Below are positions 25,110 through 34,623 of a stretch of 40,407 nucleotides of DNA, piece by piece. The DNA is taken from NCBI GenBank assembly GCA_003854995.1, contig RQOI01000661.1:1-40407 (forward strand), given 5' to 3'. Numbering within the stretch: the stretch's first letter is position 1; every line of letters starts with the position of its first letter. A model generated the notes under the pieces. That model saw only the letters and a program-made list of their open reading frames with translations. It did not search any database and was not told the origin of the DNA. The DNA comes from Candidatus Zhuqueibacterota bacterium (GTDB taxonomy: Bacteria; Zhuqueibacterota; Zhuqueibacteria; Residuimicrobiales; Krinioviventaceae). Position numbers and translations under genes: made by a program.

Positions 25110-26924
25110 TCACTCATCCGCCAGCTTATCGAGCCAACTTATCTTGAGCAGCAGCGATGACAAGGCGATGGCGACAACGGCGATGAGCAACGCCGGCCAC
25201 CATTTTATCACCAGGAAAATCGGAGCGACGCTGAGCGATGCCTGCCAGACCATTCCGATCAGAATAGTGCGCCAGTGGCGCCCAAAATCGGCATCCCTGG
25301 GCAATTCAGGATACAGCGCGCGCACTTTTTTGTTGATCGGCCCCCAAAAACCCCAGGGACGCACGCGCTGATAAAATCGCATGAGAACCTCATCGGTCTC
25401 TGCTGTGCTGAAAACAGTCCCCAAAAGGCAAAAAAGGAAAGCGATCGCCAAAATGACGAGAAAATGATGCGCCGCGGAAAGGTTTGGCAGGGCGATCGGT
25501 GCGAGCAGCGCTGCCAGGATGCCGGCGAGCATGCCACAAAAGTATCCGCAACCAGTGAAGCGCCACCAGTGCCACTTGAGGATATTGGCCATGGCAAAGC
25601 CGCTCAGCAAGGCAAGCGTGAGCCGCAGCATCTCGCCGCTGATGGATTCGCTGATCAGGCCCAAGCCGACGCCAGCCACCACCATGGCGAGAGAAGCCAT
25701 TCGGCTCGCCAAAATAAGGCTTTTGGTTTCCGCAACCGGATTGATGTAGCGTTTATAGATGTCATTGACGATGTATGCGGACGCGGCATGGACGGTTGCT
25801 GCAAAAGTGGACATGAATGCGGACAAGAATGCTGCGAGCACCAATCCCAGCAGGCCAGCAGGAATGAAATTCCGCACCGTATAGGGCACAATCATGCGCA
25901 AGTCGACAATGCTCCCCATCGCCCGAAGCTTCGGCAAATAAAATACGAGCCCCAGCACCACAAGTCCGGCGGTCAGCATATGGCGGGGAATTAACATGAC
26001 ATTGACGAATCCGCTCATCAGGCTGGCCTCTTTCGGCGATCGCGCAGCCAGAATGCGCTGCATGTCGAAATTCGGCGCTGGACCGGCCATGCTCAGCAAG
26101 ACGCCCCTGAAGAGGATCAGCAAAAACGTCAATGCGAAAAGCGAATAGCCATCTCTGTCAATCTTAAGATTCGCAGCGTTGAGTATGCCGCTCCAATCCA
26201 GATGCAACTGCCAGCTGAAGAAGAGATTTTTCCAGCCGGCAGGAACGATGCTGTCCAGAATGCCCGGAGAGAGAGTGCTCATGGCGATGACGCCGACGGC
26301 GATCGAGGCGATCGCCATGATGATGAACTGCAGCACGGCCGTATAGACGACGCCGAACAGGCCGCCGAGCAAGACGTAAATGGTCGTGATGCCGACGAAC
26401 AGAATGGCGTACAGTCGTGCGGATGTCACGCCCGGGACAATGCCGCCAAGATCCCAGGGAAACAAATGCGTCGACAGCAGTCCAATCACTTGAAAGGCGC
26501 AGCTGATGAGACCGATGACGCTGACGAGGGCAAAAATCACTGTGCTGACGTGCGCGAGCGCAGCGCCGCGGCCGCGGCCAAATCGCGTCGTCATCCATTC
26601 GGCGCCGGTCATGACGTTTGAGCGCCGTAGCCAGATGGAGAGATAGACCATGAAGAATATCTGACTGAACAGGGGCAAGAGCCACGGCAACCAGATGCTT
26701 TTCAGGCCGTAGACGAAGAGGAGGTAGACCAACCACAGGATGCCGTTGATATCAAACATGCTCGAGGCATTTGACAGACCAAGTATGTACCACGGCAGTC
26801 CGCGATCGGCAAGAAAATAAGAGTCCAGGCTCCTGGATGCTTTTTTTACAAAAAAGAGGCCGATGAATACCGTCGCCAGCAGATAAACGACAATGATGCC
26901 CAGATCAATGGTGTGCAGCGGCAT
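25110..26924 (-). CDS. Sodium:solute symporter (SSS family, SGLT-like), downstream copy
   Basis: A 604-residue inner-membrane protein with about 14 hydrophobic helices, of the SSS family that couples sodium entry to uptake of sugars or similar solutes. Family marks are the N-terminal SYFLADRGLPWYILGLSN, RRSNVMTGAEWMTTRFG, and the helix equivalent to TM8 of vSGLT with the Ser-Thr pair in FLSAFMSTFAATVHAASAY followed by NDIYKRYI (about 365-394). It ends 4 bases into the stretch before sppA and starts 34 bases after the other symporter, its clear paralogue. Position after an exported beta-galactosidase suggests sugar uptake, an inference. Confidence 0.93.
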   Translation of the reverse strand: MPLHTIDLGIIVVYLLATVFIGLFFVKKASRSLDSYFLADRGLPWYILGLSNASSMFDINGILWLVYLLFVYGLKSIWLPWLLPLFSQIFFMVYLSIWLRRSNVMTGAEWMTTRFGRGRGAALAHVSTVIFALVSVIGLISCAFQVIGLLSTHLFPWDLGGIVPGVTSARLYAILFVGITTIYVLLGGLFGVVYTAVLQFIIMAIASIAVGVIAMSTLSPGILDSIVPAGWKNLFFSWQLHLDWSGILNAANLKIDRDGYSLFALTFLLILFRGVLLSMAGPAPNFDMQRILAARSPKEASLMSGFVNVMLIPRHMLTAGLVVLGLVFYLPKLRAMGSIVDLRMIVPYTVRNFIPAGLLGLVLAAFLSAFMSTFAATVHAASAYIVNDIYKRYINPVAETKSLILASRMASLAMVVAGVGLGLISESISGEMLRLTLALLSGFAMANILKWHWWRFTGCGYFCGMLAGILAALLAPIALPNLSAAHHFLVILAIAFLFCLLGTVFSTAETDEVLMRFYQRVRPWGFWGPINKKVRALYPELPRDADFGRHWRTILIGMVWQASLSVAPIFLVIKWWPALLIAVVAIALSSLLLKISWLDKLADE

Positions 26925-26958
26925 ATGATTCCCGCTTTTTTACAATCGCAAATAGAAC

Positions 26959-28791
26959 CTAGTCTTTTAACTTGTCCCACCAATTCAACTTGATGAAAAG
27001 GCTTGTGAGCAGAACGACCACAGCGGCGATGGCAAAACTTGAATAATTTTTCAGAACAAGAAAGACCGGCAACACCAGCAGAGCGGTTTGCCAGACAATG
27101 CCGACAACGACGTTGATCATATCGCGCTTGAAATCTTTATTGGCGCGAAAATCCGGATTGATGGCCATCGTCTTGTCGTGTATGGGCTTCCAAAAGCCCC
27201 AGGGACGAACGCGACTGTAAAAGCCGATGAGTACGCTGTCCTCTTCCGGTTTGCTGAGCAGCGTCGCGATGATCGAACCGAAGAAAGAGATGCCAAATAT
27301 GATCGGGAAACTCTCCATGGCATTGACCGGCGGAATGACGCCAAATCTGTTCGCGGCGGGCAAGATGATCGCGCCGAGGATGCCGGACATCATGCCCCAG
27401 AAATAGCCGTGGCCGTTGAAACGCCACCAGTACCATTTGAGCACGTTCGGCGCCGCATATCCTCCCCACAAGGCGGACGTGATCCACAGCGTGACCTGGT
27501 TTATCGATTCGGACATAAAGCCAAAGACAATGCCTAAAATGACAAAGACGAGTGAAATGATGTAACTCATGCGGATCAGCTGTTTATTGCTGGCATCCGG
27601 CTTGATGTATCGCTTGTAGATGTCATTCACAACATAGGCAGGCGCAGCGTTCACCGTCGCCGCAAAAGTCGACATGAACGCAGAGAGCAACCCGGCGAGC
27701 AAGATGCCCGTCAGACCAACCGGGATGAAATTCTTGATGGCAAAAGGCAGAATCTGCTCAAAGTCAACATGCGAACCCATCTTGAGCAGTTCCGGGGTGA
27801 AGAAAGCGATCGCCAATACCGTCAATCCGGCGATCATCATGTAGCGCGGGAAAAACAAGGCGACACTGACAAAGCCGCTCATTTTGCCCGCGTCTTTGGG
27901 GCTTTTTGTCGCCAGGATGCGCTGCATATCATAATTGGGCGCCGGACCGGCCATGGAGATGAGAATGCCCTTGAACATCATCATCATGAAAAAGGCGCCG
28001 AACATGCCGCCGAACAGCGTATAGTCATCGGCCGCAATCTTGTCCATGACAGACGGCACGAGATTGGACCAATCCATTTTAAGCTGCCAGCCAAAAAAGA
28101 GATTGCCCCATCCCTCCGGCACAAGCCTCGCCACCATCTGCGGGGAGACTTTCATCATGGCGATGATGCCGACCGCGATGGAAGCAATGGTCATGATGAT
28201 GAATTGCAGCACTTCGGTGAAAACTACGCTGAACATACCGCCTGCAATGACATAAAAGCTCGTCACACCCATGAAAATAATGGCATAGATATTCGCTGTC
28301 GCCTGCTCGCCGCCAAAACTCCATGGCAAAATGGTGGCGGCAAATTTCCCGATTCCCTGAAAGTCGTATGCCAGAAAGCCGATCACGCTCACCAGGGCAA
28401 AGACGACCACAGAGATGTGCGAGAGCGTCGATCCAATATTCTTGCCAAATCGGGTGGTGATCCACTCGGCGCCGGTCAGCACATTCGAGCGCCGCAGCCA
28501 GGCGGAGAGAAACATCATGAGGAAGATCTGGTTGAAGATCGGCCACACCCAGGGCAAAAAGGCGCTCTTTACACCGTAGACAAACATGATATAGACAAGC
28601 CACATGGTGCCCGTGATGTCGAACATGCCGGAGGCATTTGATACGCCGAGAATGTACCACGGCATATTCTTGTCGCCAAGAAAGTATGAATTGAGATTTT
28701 TTGCCGCCCGTTTGCGGATGTACAGGCCGATAAAGATCGTCGCTGCAATATAAGCCACGATGATGAGAACATCAACAATATGAAGGTCCAT
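26959..28791 (-). CDS. Sodium:solute symporter (SSS family, SGLT-like), upstream copy
   Basis: A 610-residue paralogue of the next symporter with the same helix pattern and motifs: SYFLGDKNMPWYILGVSN, RRSNVLTGAEWITTRFG and LLSAFMSTFAATVNAAPAY followed by NDIYKRYIKPD. The two proteins can be aligned by eye over nearly their whole length, including MAGPAPN(Y/F)DMQRILA, so they arose by an old tandem duplication and have diverged, perhaps in substrate. The ATG at 28791 lies 68 bases after the lacZ stop codon, on the same strand. Confidence 0.94.
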   Translation of the reverse strand: MDLHIVDVLIIVAYIAATIFIGLYIRKRAAKNLNSYFLGDKNMPWYILGVSNASGMFDITGTMWLVYIMFVYGVKSAFLPWVWPIFNQIFLMMFLSAWLRRSNVLTGAEWITTRFGKNIGSTLSHISVVVFALVSVIGFLAYDFQGIGKFAATILPWSFGGEQATANIYAIIFMGVTSFYVIAGGMFSVVFTEVLQFIIMTIASIAVGIIAMMKVSPQMVARLVPEGWGNLFFGWQLKMDWSNLVPSVMDKIAADDYTLFGGMFGAFFMMMMFKGILISMAGPAPNYDMQRILATKSPKDAGKMSGFVSVALFFPRYMMIAGLTVLAIAFFTPELLKMGSHVDFEQILPFAIKNFIPVGLTGILLAGLLSAFMSTFAATVNAAPAYVVNDIYKRYIKPDASNKQLIRMSYIISLVFVILGIVFGFMSESINQVTLWITSALWGGYAAPNVLKWYWWRFNGHGYFWGMMSGILGAIILPAANRFGVIPPVNAMESFPIIFGISFFGSIIATLLSKPEEDSVLIGFYSRVRPWGFWKPIHDKTMAINPDFRANKDFKRDMINVVVGIVWQTALLVLPVFLVLKNYSSFAIAAVVVLLTSLFIKLNWWDKLKD

Positions 28792-28859
28792 AAGCGCCTC
28801 TCGGAGATGTTTGCTGTTTAAAAATGCAAAAAATTTCGAACCAAATTAAAATAACCAAC

Positions 28860-31800
28860 TCACTTGAGCAGGTCGCGCAGCGGCTTTTTTGTAAAATCGT
28901 TCGGCATGATGGTATAGCCGAATTCATAGCTTCCACTGCGCAATTGATACTCCTGATGCGTGCGCGGATTCCAGCTGTCATCGCCGCCGAGACCCGCCTG
29001 CTGATAGTCGATGTTCAAAGCTGTATAGGGCGCTTCCTCGACATCGATGGTGTGTTTCGCCTGGGTGAGATTTTGCAGCGAATAATGAGTGGCGCTGAAT
29101 TCAAAGCTGGGCTCGCCGATGACGAGCAGACCGACATTGTCGCTGTTCGCGATGGTCATCCAGCGCACATCGCAGCGGTTGCCGTTCTCCTGCGGCTTGA
29201 CATAGGGGAAATAGAGATCATGCAGGGCGCTTGCATAGACGCCAAAGCGCGCGCCTTCCTTGCGATCGATATAGTTTTCATGCGGCCCGCGGCCGTACCA
29301 GGTCACCTGATCGAATTCATTCTTCAATAACCACTCTGTGCCAACGCGCGGCAGCGTCTTTATTGCGTCGGGCACAGCAATGCTGTTCTGAACGTGAATC
29401 TTGCCATCGCTGCACACGACATAGCTGGTGGTCACATCAATGTCGCCGGCTTTGGCCGCCAGCGAGCCCCGCACAACGATTTTCACCATGGCGCCATTTT
29501 CAGCCACATCCACTTGCCGCGCGGAAAAGGTGAGCGCATCCAATCCGTCGCGCCGCCAGCGGGCGCCAAAGCTGTTGTTGGCGCCGCCGTCGTCATTGTC
29601 AGTCGGCGCGCGCCAGAGATTGACGCGAGCGCCGCGCTCGAGTAATTCGACCCCGCCCAACTGCAGACTGGAAAAGGCGCCGCTCTTTTTATCGAATGCT
29701 GCCACAACATCAGCCGCTGTCACATAGAGCATATGGCCACTGGTTTTGGCCGTGACCTGCCCGGCCGTCGCCTCTTTCTTCATTTTTGTCCTGACCGGAA
29801 AAACAAACTGTTCCCAGGCCACTTCATAGCCTTGCTCTGCCCAGGCCTGGTCGCTCTTGAGCTTGAGGCTGACGTTCAAATAGTGATCATCCGGAGTGAG
29901 GGGCTCGTCGAACGGCCCGATGACAAAGACTCTGCTTTCGCCGGGCGGCACGCCGAGGTCTTTTATTGTCCCGGATTTGACGGTTGCGAACGGAGTGACC
30001 AGCTGCCACTCCAGCTGGAGAAAATCGAGCGCTGCAAAATTGTATTTATTCTCGACAGCGATGACGCCGGCGTGCAGATCGATGGCGCTGACCTTGACGA
30101 ACTGGAATATCTTTTTGCACTCCTGCATGGCCGGCTGCGGCCGGCGATCAGGATTGACGACGCCATTGATGCAGAAATTCAAGTCGTTTGGCACATCACC
30201 ATAGTCGCCGCCATAAGCAAAATAGTCGCGTCCGTCGTCGCTCTTTTTCGCCAGACCCTGATCGACAAAATCCCAGATGAAAGCGCCCTGCAGTCGCGGA
30301 TGCGATTCGAACAGATCCCAGTATTTTTTCAGGTTGCCGGTGCTGTTGCCCATGCTGTGCGCGTATTCGCAGATGACGACCGGACGGGTCGGATCTTTTT
30401 CGGTCAGCTCAATGATGTGCGCCAGGGTGGGATACATGGTTGAGATGATGTCATACTTTGACAGGTCCGCGATGTAGGCCGGCGTGCGGCTCTCGTAATG
30501 AATGGGACGGGTCGGATCCAGGGCTTTCATCTCCCTGTACATCACATCAAAGGCCGTGCCGTAGCCGGTCTCATTGCCCATGGACCACATGATGATCGAA
30601 GCGTGATTTTTATCCCGCTCCACCATAGCCGTGCCGCGCGTGACAAAAGCGCGCTGCCACTCCGGCTTTTCATCGAGGTAGATGCGGCGATTGGCCCACA
30701 GCTCATGGCTTTCAATATTGGCCTCATCGATGACATAGAGGCCGTATTCATCGCACAGCTCATACCAGCGCGTCTGGTTCGGATAGTGCGACGTGCGCAC
30801 AGCGTTGATATTGTGCTGCTTCATCAACACGATATCTTTGATCATAGTCGCCTCAGACACCGTGCGTCCCGCATCCGGCTGAATCTCGTGCCGGTTGACG
30901 CCTTTGAAAGAGGGCGCCTTGCCATTGACCAGCACCTGGCCGTTCACCAGCTCCACTTTTCTAAAGCCGATTTTTTGGCTCACCACCTCGAGTGCGCTGC
31001 CATCCGCATCGTGCAGCGCAAAAGTAATGGTGTAGAGATCCGGAATCTCTGCACTCCATTTTTTCGGAGCTGCAATTTGTCGTGAAAATGTCAGATAGCC
31101 TTCCTTGCGTGCGTCGATCTCTGGCACCTTCACGTTCTCCGTCACATCCAGGCCATGGCCGGCAAGCCGGATCGCGATGGCATGATCCTTGACAGCCTTG
31201 ACCGAGGCGTTCATCACAGAAAATTCTATGGTCAGTGTGGCGTTCTCGTAATGCTGATCCAGATCAGTGATGATCTGGAAATCTCGCAGATAGACGTGCG
31301 GACGAGCGACGAGATAGACATCGCGATAGATGCCGCTCAAGCGCCAAAAGTCCTGATCTTCGAGATAGCTGCCATCTGACCAGCGGATGACTTGAACAGC
31401 CAGGACATTTCGCCCCTGCTTGACATAGGAGGTGATATTGAACTCTGCCGGCAACATGCTGTCCTGCGAGTAGCCGACCTTTTCCCCATTCACCCAAACG
31501 GTCATGGCAGATTGCACGCCGGCAAAGTGCAGGAAAATTTCGCGCCCGTGCCACCCCGCGGGGAGCTCAAATTCGCGGCGATAGAGCCCGGTTTCGTTGG
31601 CGTCGTGCGGCACTTTCGGCGGATCGGCCGGAAAAGGGTGGGTGATGTTTGTGTAGATCGGCTGGCCATAGCCTTTCATCTGCCAGTTGCTCGGCACCGC
31701 CAGGAGATCCCAATCAGCATCCGCATAATCGGATTTGTAAAAATCCGGCGCATCCGCGGGTTTGGCGAGGAATTTGAATTTCCAATCGCCATTCAACAAC

Positions 31801-31982
31801 TGATAACGATCGGAACGCTGGGCGGCAAAGGATAATGACGATTCAACATCGTGAAACGGGACCAGTGTGGCGTGCGGCGCTTCCTTGTTGATGCCAATGA
31901 TCTCCGGGTTTTCCCACTCTGGTGCAATGGTTTGCGCCATCAATTGTGCTCCGATCATGATGATGAGTGCTGCCAGTTTCAT
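28860..31982 (-). CDS. lacZ: Beta-galactosidase, glycoside hydrolase family 2, probably exported
   Basis: A full-length LacZ-type enzyme of 1040 residues that hydrolyses terminal beta-galactosides. All domains are present: jelly-roll (about 60-230), immunoglobulin-like (235-345), TIM barrel (345-640), further beta domain and C-terminal LacZ beta-sandwich (from about 760). The acid/base is Glu471 in WSMGNETGYG and the nucleophile Glu539 in VVICEYAHSMGN; RHEIQPD and RTSHYPN are also intact. Unlike E. coli LacZ it begins with a likely signal peptide (KLAALIIMIGAQLMAQ), suggesting a periplasmic or surface enzyme. AGGAGAGGAG precedes the ATG. It starts 21 bases after ppk2 and is followed by two symporters. 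Confidence 0.95.
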   Translation of the reverse strand: MKLAALIIMIGAQLMAQTIAPEWENPEIIGINKEAPHATLVPFHDVESSLSFAAQRSDRYQLLNGDWKFKFLAKPADAPDFYKSDYADADWDLLAVPSNWQMKGYGQPIYTNITHPFPADPPKVPHDANETGLYRREFELPAGWHGREIFLHFAGVQSAMTVWVNGEKVGYSQDSMLPAEFNITSYVKQGRNVLAVQVIRWSDGSYLEDQDFWRLSGIYRDVYLVARPHVYLRDFQIITDLDQHYENATLTIEFSVMNASVKAVKDHAIAIRLAGHGLDVTENVKVPEIDARKEGYLTFSRQIAAPKKWSAEIPDLYTITFALHDADGSALEVVSQKIGFRKVELVNGQVLVNGKAPSFKGVNRHEIQPDAGRTVSEATMIKDIVLMKQHNINAVRTSHYPNQTRWYELCDEYGLYVIDEANIESHELWANRRIYLDEKPEWQRAFVTRGTAMVERDKNHASIIMWSMGNETGYGTAFDVMYREMKALDPTRPIHYESRTPAYIADLSKYDIISTMYPTLAHIIELTEKDPTRPVVICEYAHSMGNSTGNLKKYWDLFESHPRLQGAFIWDFVDQGLAKKSDDGRDYFAYGGDYGDVPNDLNFCINGVVNPDRRPQPAMQECKKIFQFVKVSAIDLHAGVIAVENKYNFAALDFLQLEWQLVTPFATVKSGTIKDLGVPPGESRVFVIGPFDEPLTPDDHYLNVSLKLKSDQAWAEQGYEVAWEQFVFPVRTKMKKEATAGQVTAKTSGHMLYVTAADVVAAFDKKSGAFSSLQLGGVELLERGARVNLWRAPTDNDDGGANNSFGARWRRDGLDALTFSARQVDVAENGAMVKIVVRGSLAAKAGDIDVTTSYVVCSDGKIHVQNSIAVPDAIKTLPRVGTEWLLKNEFDQVTWYGRGPHENYIDRKEGARFGVYASALHDLYFPYVKPQENGNRCDVRWMTIANSDNVGLLVIGEPSFEFSATHYSLQNLTQAKHTIDVEEAPYTALNIDYQQAGLGGDDSWNPRTHQEYQLRSGSYEFGYTIMPNDFTKKPLRDLLK

Positions 31983-32003
31983 GTGCTCCTCTCCTGTTGC
32001 GCG

Positions 32004-32747
32004 TTACTTCTTTGGCTTATACACGGCGATGATTTTGTTGTCCGGTGCAAATGAAAGGCCTGGCTGGCCTTTGTCTTTATAGTCAATGTTGGCCACAACA
32101 TAGCGAATCGATTCCAGCCGGGCGCGCTGCTTGTCATTGCCATTGATGAGGATCCAGGGACTATAGTCGCGATGCGTCTTTTCAAACATATAGTCCTTGA
32201 AACGGGTATATTCATGCCACTTTCGCTGCGCCTCTATATCCGTGGTGCTCAGCTTCCACTGTTTGAAAGGATTCTGAGCGCGGGCGTGCAGTCGTCTTTT
32301 TTGCTCTCCGATGCTGATGGAGTACCAAAATTTGAACATGATGATGCCCTCTTCCCACAGCATGCGTTCCAGCTTGGGGACCTGCCGTATGAAGCGCTTG
32401 TATTCATCATTGGTGCAAAAACCCATCACGGGTTCGACCACACCGCGATTGTACCAACTGCGATCAAAAAAGACGATCTCGCCGATGGTTGGCAGTTCCT
32501 TGATGTAACGCTGAAAATACCACTGACCGCGCTCACGGTCGGAGGGCTTTGGGAGAGCGACTGCCCTGGCTGTTCTGGGATTCAAAAAACGCATGAAGCG
32601 TCGAATGGCGCCGCCTTTGCCGGCCGTGTCGCGGCCTTCAAAGATGATGAGAACGCGCTTGTTTTCCTTCTGCACCCATTTCTGCAGCTTGACCAGTTCC
32701 AGCTGCAGGGCGCGCAATTCCTCTTTATAGCTCATCGGTCCACTCAT
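32004..32747 (-). CDS. ppk2: Polyphosphate kinase 2 (PPK2 family)
   Basis: Transfers phosphate between polyphosphate and nucleotides. The product of about 247 residues has Walker A GRDTAGKGGAI (about 38-48), the FFDRSWYNRGVVEPVMGF Walker B region and a lid module KRLHARAQNPFKQWKLS, here written RRLHARAQNPFKQWKLS; one-domain length fits class I enzymes. The sequence has TTG at 32750, ATG at 32747 and ATG at 32735 as possible starts, none with a good SD, so the exact N-terminus is uncertain. The start lies only about 20 bases after the tRNA terminator, leaving no room for a separate promoter in between. It is followed after 21 bases by lacZ. Confidence 0.92.
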   Translation of the reverse strand: MSGPMSYKEELRALQLELVKLQKWVQKENKRVLIIFEGRDTAGKGGAIRRFMRFLNPRTARAVALPKPSDRERGQWYFQRYIKELPTIGEIVFFDRSWYNRGVVEPVMGFCTNDEYKRFIRQVPKLERMLWEEGIIMFKFWYSISIGEQKRRLHARAQNPFKQWKLSTTDIEAQRKWHEYTRFKDYMFEKTHRDYSPWILINGNDKQRARLESIRYVVANIDYKDKGQPGLSFAPDNKIIAVYKPKK

Positions 32748-32767
32748 CAAAGGCTGTTGACGAAATG

Positions 32768-32796
32768 AAAAAGCCCGTCATCTGGCATGACAGGCT
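32768..32796 (-). terminator. Intrinsic terminator after tRNA-Arg
   Basis: On the minus strand AGCCTGTCAT pairs with ATGACGGGCT (ten pairs, one G-T) around the loop GCCAG, followed at once by TTTTTC. It begins five bases after the tRNA 3' end. It should end the rny-ymdB-folD-tRNA transcript, and it lies directly before ppk2. Confidence 0.85.
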
Positions 32797-32800
32797 CGAG

Positions 32801-32874
<74 letters not shown>

Positions 32875-32876
32875 AG

Positions 32877-33764
32877 CTAGTCTAATTTAAGAAATTTTTT
32901 TGCAGATTTCACGGTATTTTTTAATAAAAATGCGCGCGTCATGGGACCGACTCCACCGGGGACGGGTGTGATCGCTGACGCAACTTTATGCACGGCGGCG
33001 AAATCGACGTCGCCGACCAGCCGATAGCCCCGTTTGGCGCTCGAATCTTCAATACGGTTGACGCCGACATCGATGACCACAGCGCCGGGCTTTATCATTT
33101 CGGCACTGATCAGCGCCGGCCGGCCGACAGCAGCGACGAGGATGTCCGCCTGTTGAGTATAAGGCTTTAAATCGCCGGATCCGGTGTGGCACACGGTGAC
33201 CGTGGCATTTGCCCAGGGTTTCTTCTGCATCATCATGATGGCGAACGGTTTGCCGACAATAGTGCTGCGCCCGACTACGACCACGTGTTTACCTTTGGGA
33301 TCAATTTTGTATTCGACTAAAAGCGCCTGTATGCCGGCCGGCGTGCAGGGCAGAAAACAGTCGACGCCGGCGACCATTCTGCCAACATTCACCGGATGAA
33401 AGCCGTCCACATCTTTATCTGGTGAGATCGCCGCAATGACCTTTTCTTCCGAGATCTGGTGCGGCAAAGGCAGTTGCACGAGTATGCCGTGCACACTGGC
33501 GTCGTGATTAAAGCGGTCGATGAGCGCCAACAGCTCCTCTTCCGACGTCTCCGTTCCCAGGCGGGTGGTCTGGCCGAGTATGCCGATCCTTTCGCAATCC
33601 TTCTGCTTCATGGCGACATAGCTTTGTGCCGCTGGATCGTCTCCCACCAGAATGACTTCAAGACGCGGGTGACAGCCGCGCTCGCGCAACTGGACGATCT
33701 CGGTCTCGAGTTGAACGCGTATTTTCTCTGCCGTCGCGTTGCCGTCAATGATCAGTGCACTCAT
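32877..33764 (-). CDS. folD: Bifunctional methylenetetrahydrofolate dehydrogenase/cyclohydrolase
   Basis: Interconverts methylene-, methenyl- and formyl-tetrahydrofolate in one-carbon metabolism. The 295-residue protein shows YVAMKQKDCERIGI with the catalytic lysine, VQLPLPHQI, DKDVDGFHPVNVGRM, the NADP-binding VVVGRSTIVGKPFA and the C-terminal TPVPGGVGPMTRAFLL. The length is normal. Its TAG stop lies two bases from the tRNA-Arg gene, so the mRNA 3' end is presumably formed by tRNA processing. Confidence 0.97.
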   Translation of the reverse strand: MSALIIDGNATAEKIRVQLETEIVQLRERGCHPRLEVILVGDDPAAQSYVAMKQKDCERIGILGQTTRLGTETSEEELLALIDRFNHDASVHGILVQLPLPHQISEEKVIAAISPDKDVDGFHPVNVGRMVAGVDCFLPCTPAGIQALLVEYKIDPKGKHVVVVGRSTIVGKPFAIMMMQKKPWANATVTVCHTGSGDLKPYTQQADILVAAVGRPALISAEMIKPGAVVIDVGVNRIEDSSAKRGYRLVGDVDFAAVHKVASAITPVPGGVGPMTRAFLLKNTVKSAKKFLKLD

Positions 33765-33816
33765 ACTTCTCCTGTCATTTGAGATAGCAAGTTTGCTGCA
33801 TGCATCCGTTCATCAT

Positions 33817-34617
33817 TCAAGGCAAATTAATTCTTTCGATGCTCTGCGCGTGGCCGGTTTCGGCATCAATCCTGACGACGACGCCATTGATTCGATTGTT
33901 CGCCGTGGCCACCTGGTAGAACTCGGGTATGCCGCTGATGAATCTTTTTATCGCCACATCCACGTCGAGGCCGATGACAGAATCGTTCGGACCGGTCATG
34001 CCCGCGTCAGTGATAAAGGCCGTGCCTTTCGGTAGAATGCGTTCATCCGCGGTCTGCACGTGCGTGTGCGTGCCGATCACCGCACTGACTCTGCCGTCAA
34101 AGTGCCACCCCAGAGCCAGCTTTTCAGCCGTTGCTTCGGCATGCACATCGACGATGATGATTTTGGTCTGCTGCCTGAGTCGTTCGATCTCTTGCATGCC
34201 GCGCTTGAATGGGCAATCGATCGGATACATGAATGCCCGTCCCTGCAGGTTCAGGACGCCGATGGAAAAGCCGCTTTCAGTTTGCAGGACCGTAGCGCCC
34301 TTGCCCGGCGCTTCATCAGGATAGTTGGCCGGTCTGAGCACTCGATTGGACTGATCGAGATAGCGCCGAAAAGAGGCATAGGTCCATGAATGATTGCCGC
34401 CGGTGACGACATCGACGCCAAGCGTGGTGTACTGTTTGACGAGATTCTCCGTCGTTCCCTTGCCCTTCTCGCCGTTCTCACCATTGATGACGCAGAGATC
34501 TGCGTCGAACTTTTTTTTCAGCGATGGCAGATAGGTCGCCAGGATGCCATATCCCGGTTTGCCGACGACATCGGCGATGAAAAGTACAGTTGCTGTCGGT
34601 TTGGCCATCTTGTTCAT
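33817..34617 (-). CDS. ymdB: YmdB family metallophosphoesterase
   Basis: A calcineurin-like phosphodiesterase of the YmdB family (in B. subtilis a cyclic-nucleotide phosphodiesterase linked to RNase Y and cell fate). The roughly 266-residue protein has the metal-ligand motifs FIADVVGKPGY, INGENGEKGKGTT, TGGNHSW, DVHAEATAEK and GTHTHVQTAD. ATG at 34617 lies directly against the SD; an ATG three codons later (34608) has AGGA eight bases upstream, so either may be used. It follows rny by six bases, the same pairing as in Firmicutes. Confidence 0.93.
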   Translation of the reverse strand: MNKMAKPTATVLFIADVVGKPGYGILATYLPSLKKKFDADLCVINGENGEKGKGTTENLVKQYTTLGVDVVTGGNHSWTYASFRRYLDQSNRVLRPANYPDEAPGKGATVLQTESGFSIGVLNLQGRAFMYPIDCPFKRGMQEIERLRQQTKIIIVDVHAEATAEKLALGWHFDGRVSAVIGTHTHVQTADERILPKGTAFITDAGMTGPNDSVIGLDVDVAIKRFISGIPEFYQVATANNRINGVVVRIDAETGHAQSIERINLP

Positions 34618-34623
34618 CCTGTC

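Noticed and set aside
24935..25117. 60-residue minus-strand open frame between the symporter and sppA
   Set aside because: It overlaps the symporter end and the sppA promoter region and shows no domain; the GGTG/CACC hairpin here is too short to call a terminator.
25275..25994. Long plus-strand open frames opposite both symporters and lacZ (for example 25275-25994 and 27769-28641)
   Set aside because: They are antisense to clear transporter and enzyme genes and encode His/Gln/Asp-rich sequences without domains, typical of shadow frames in GC-rich genes.
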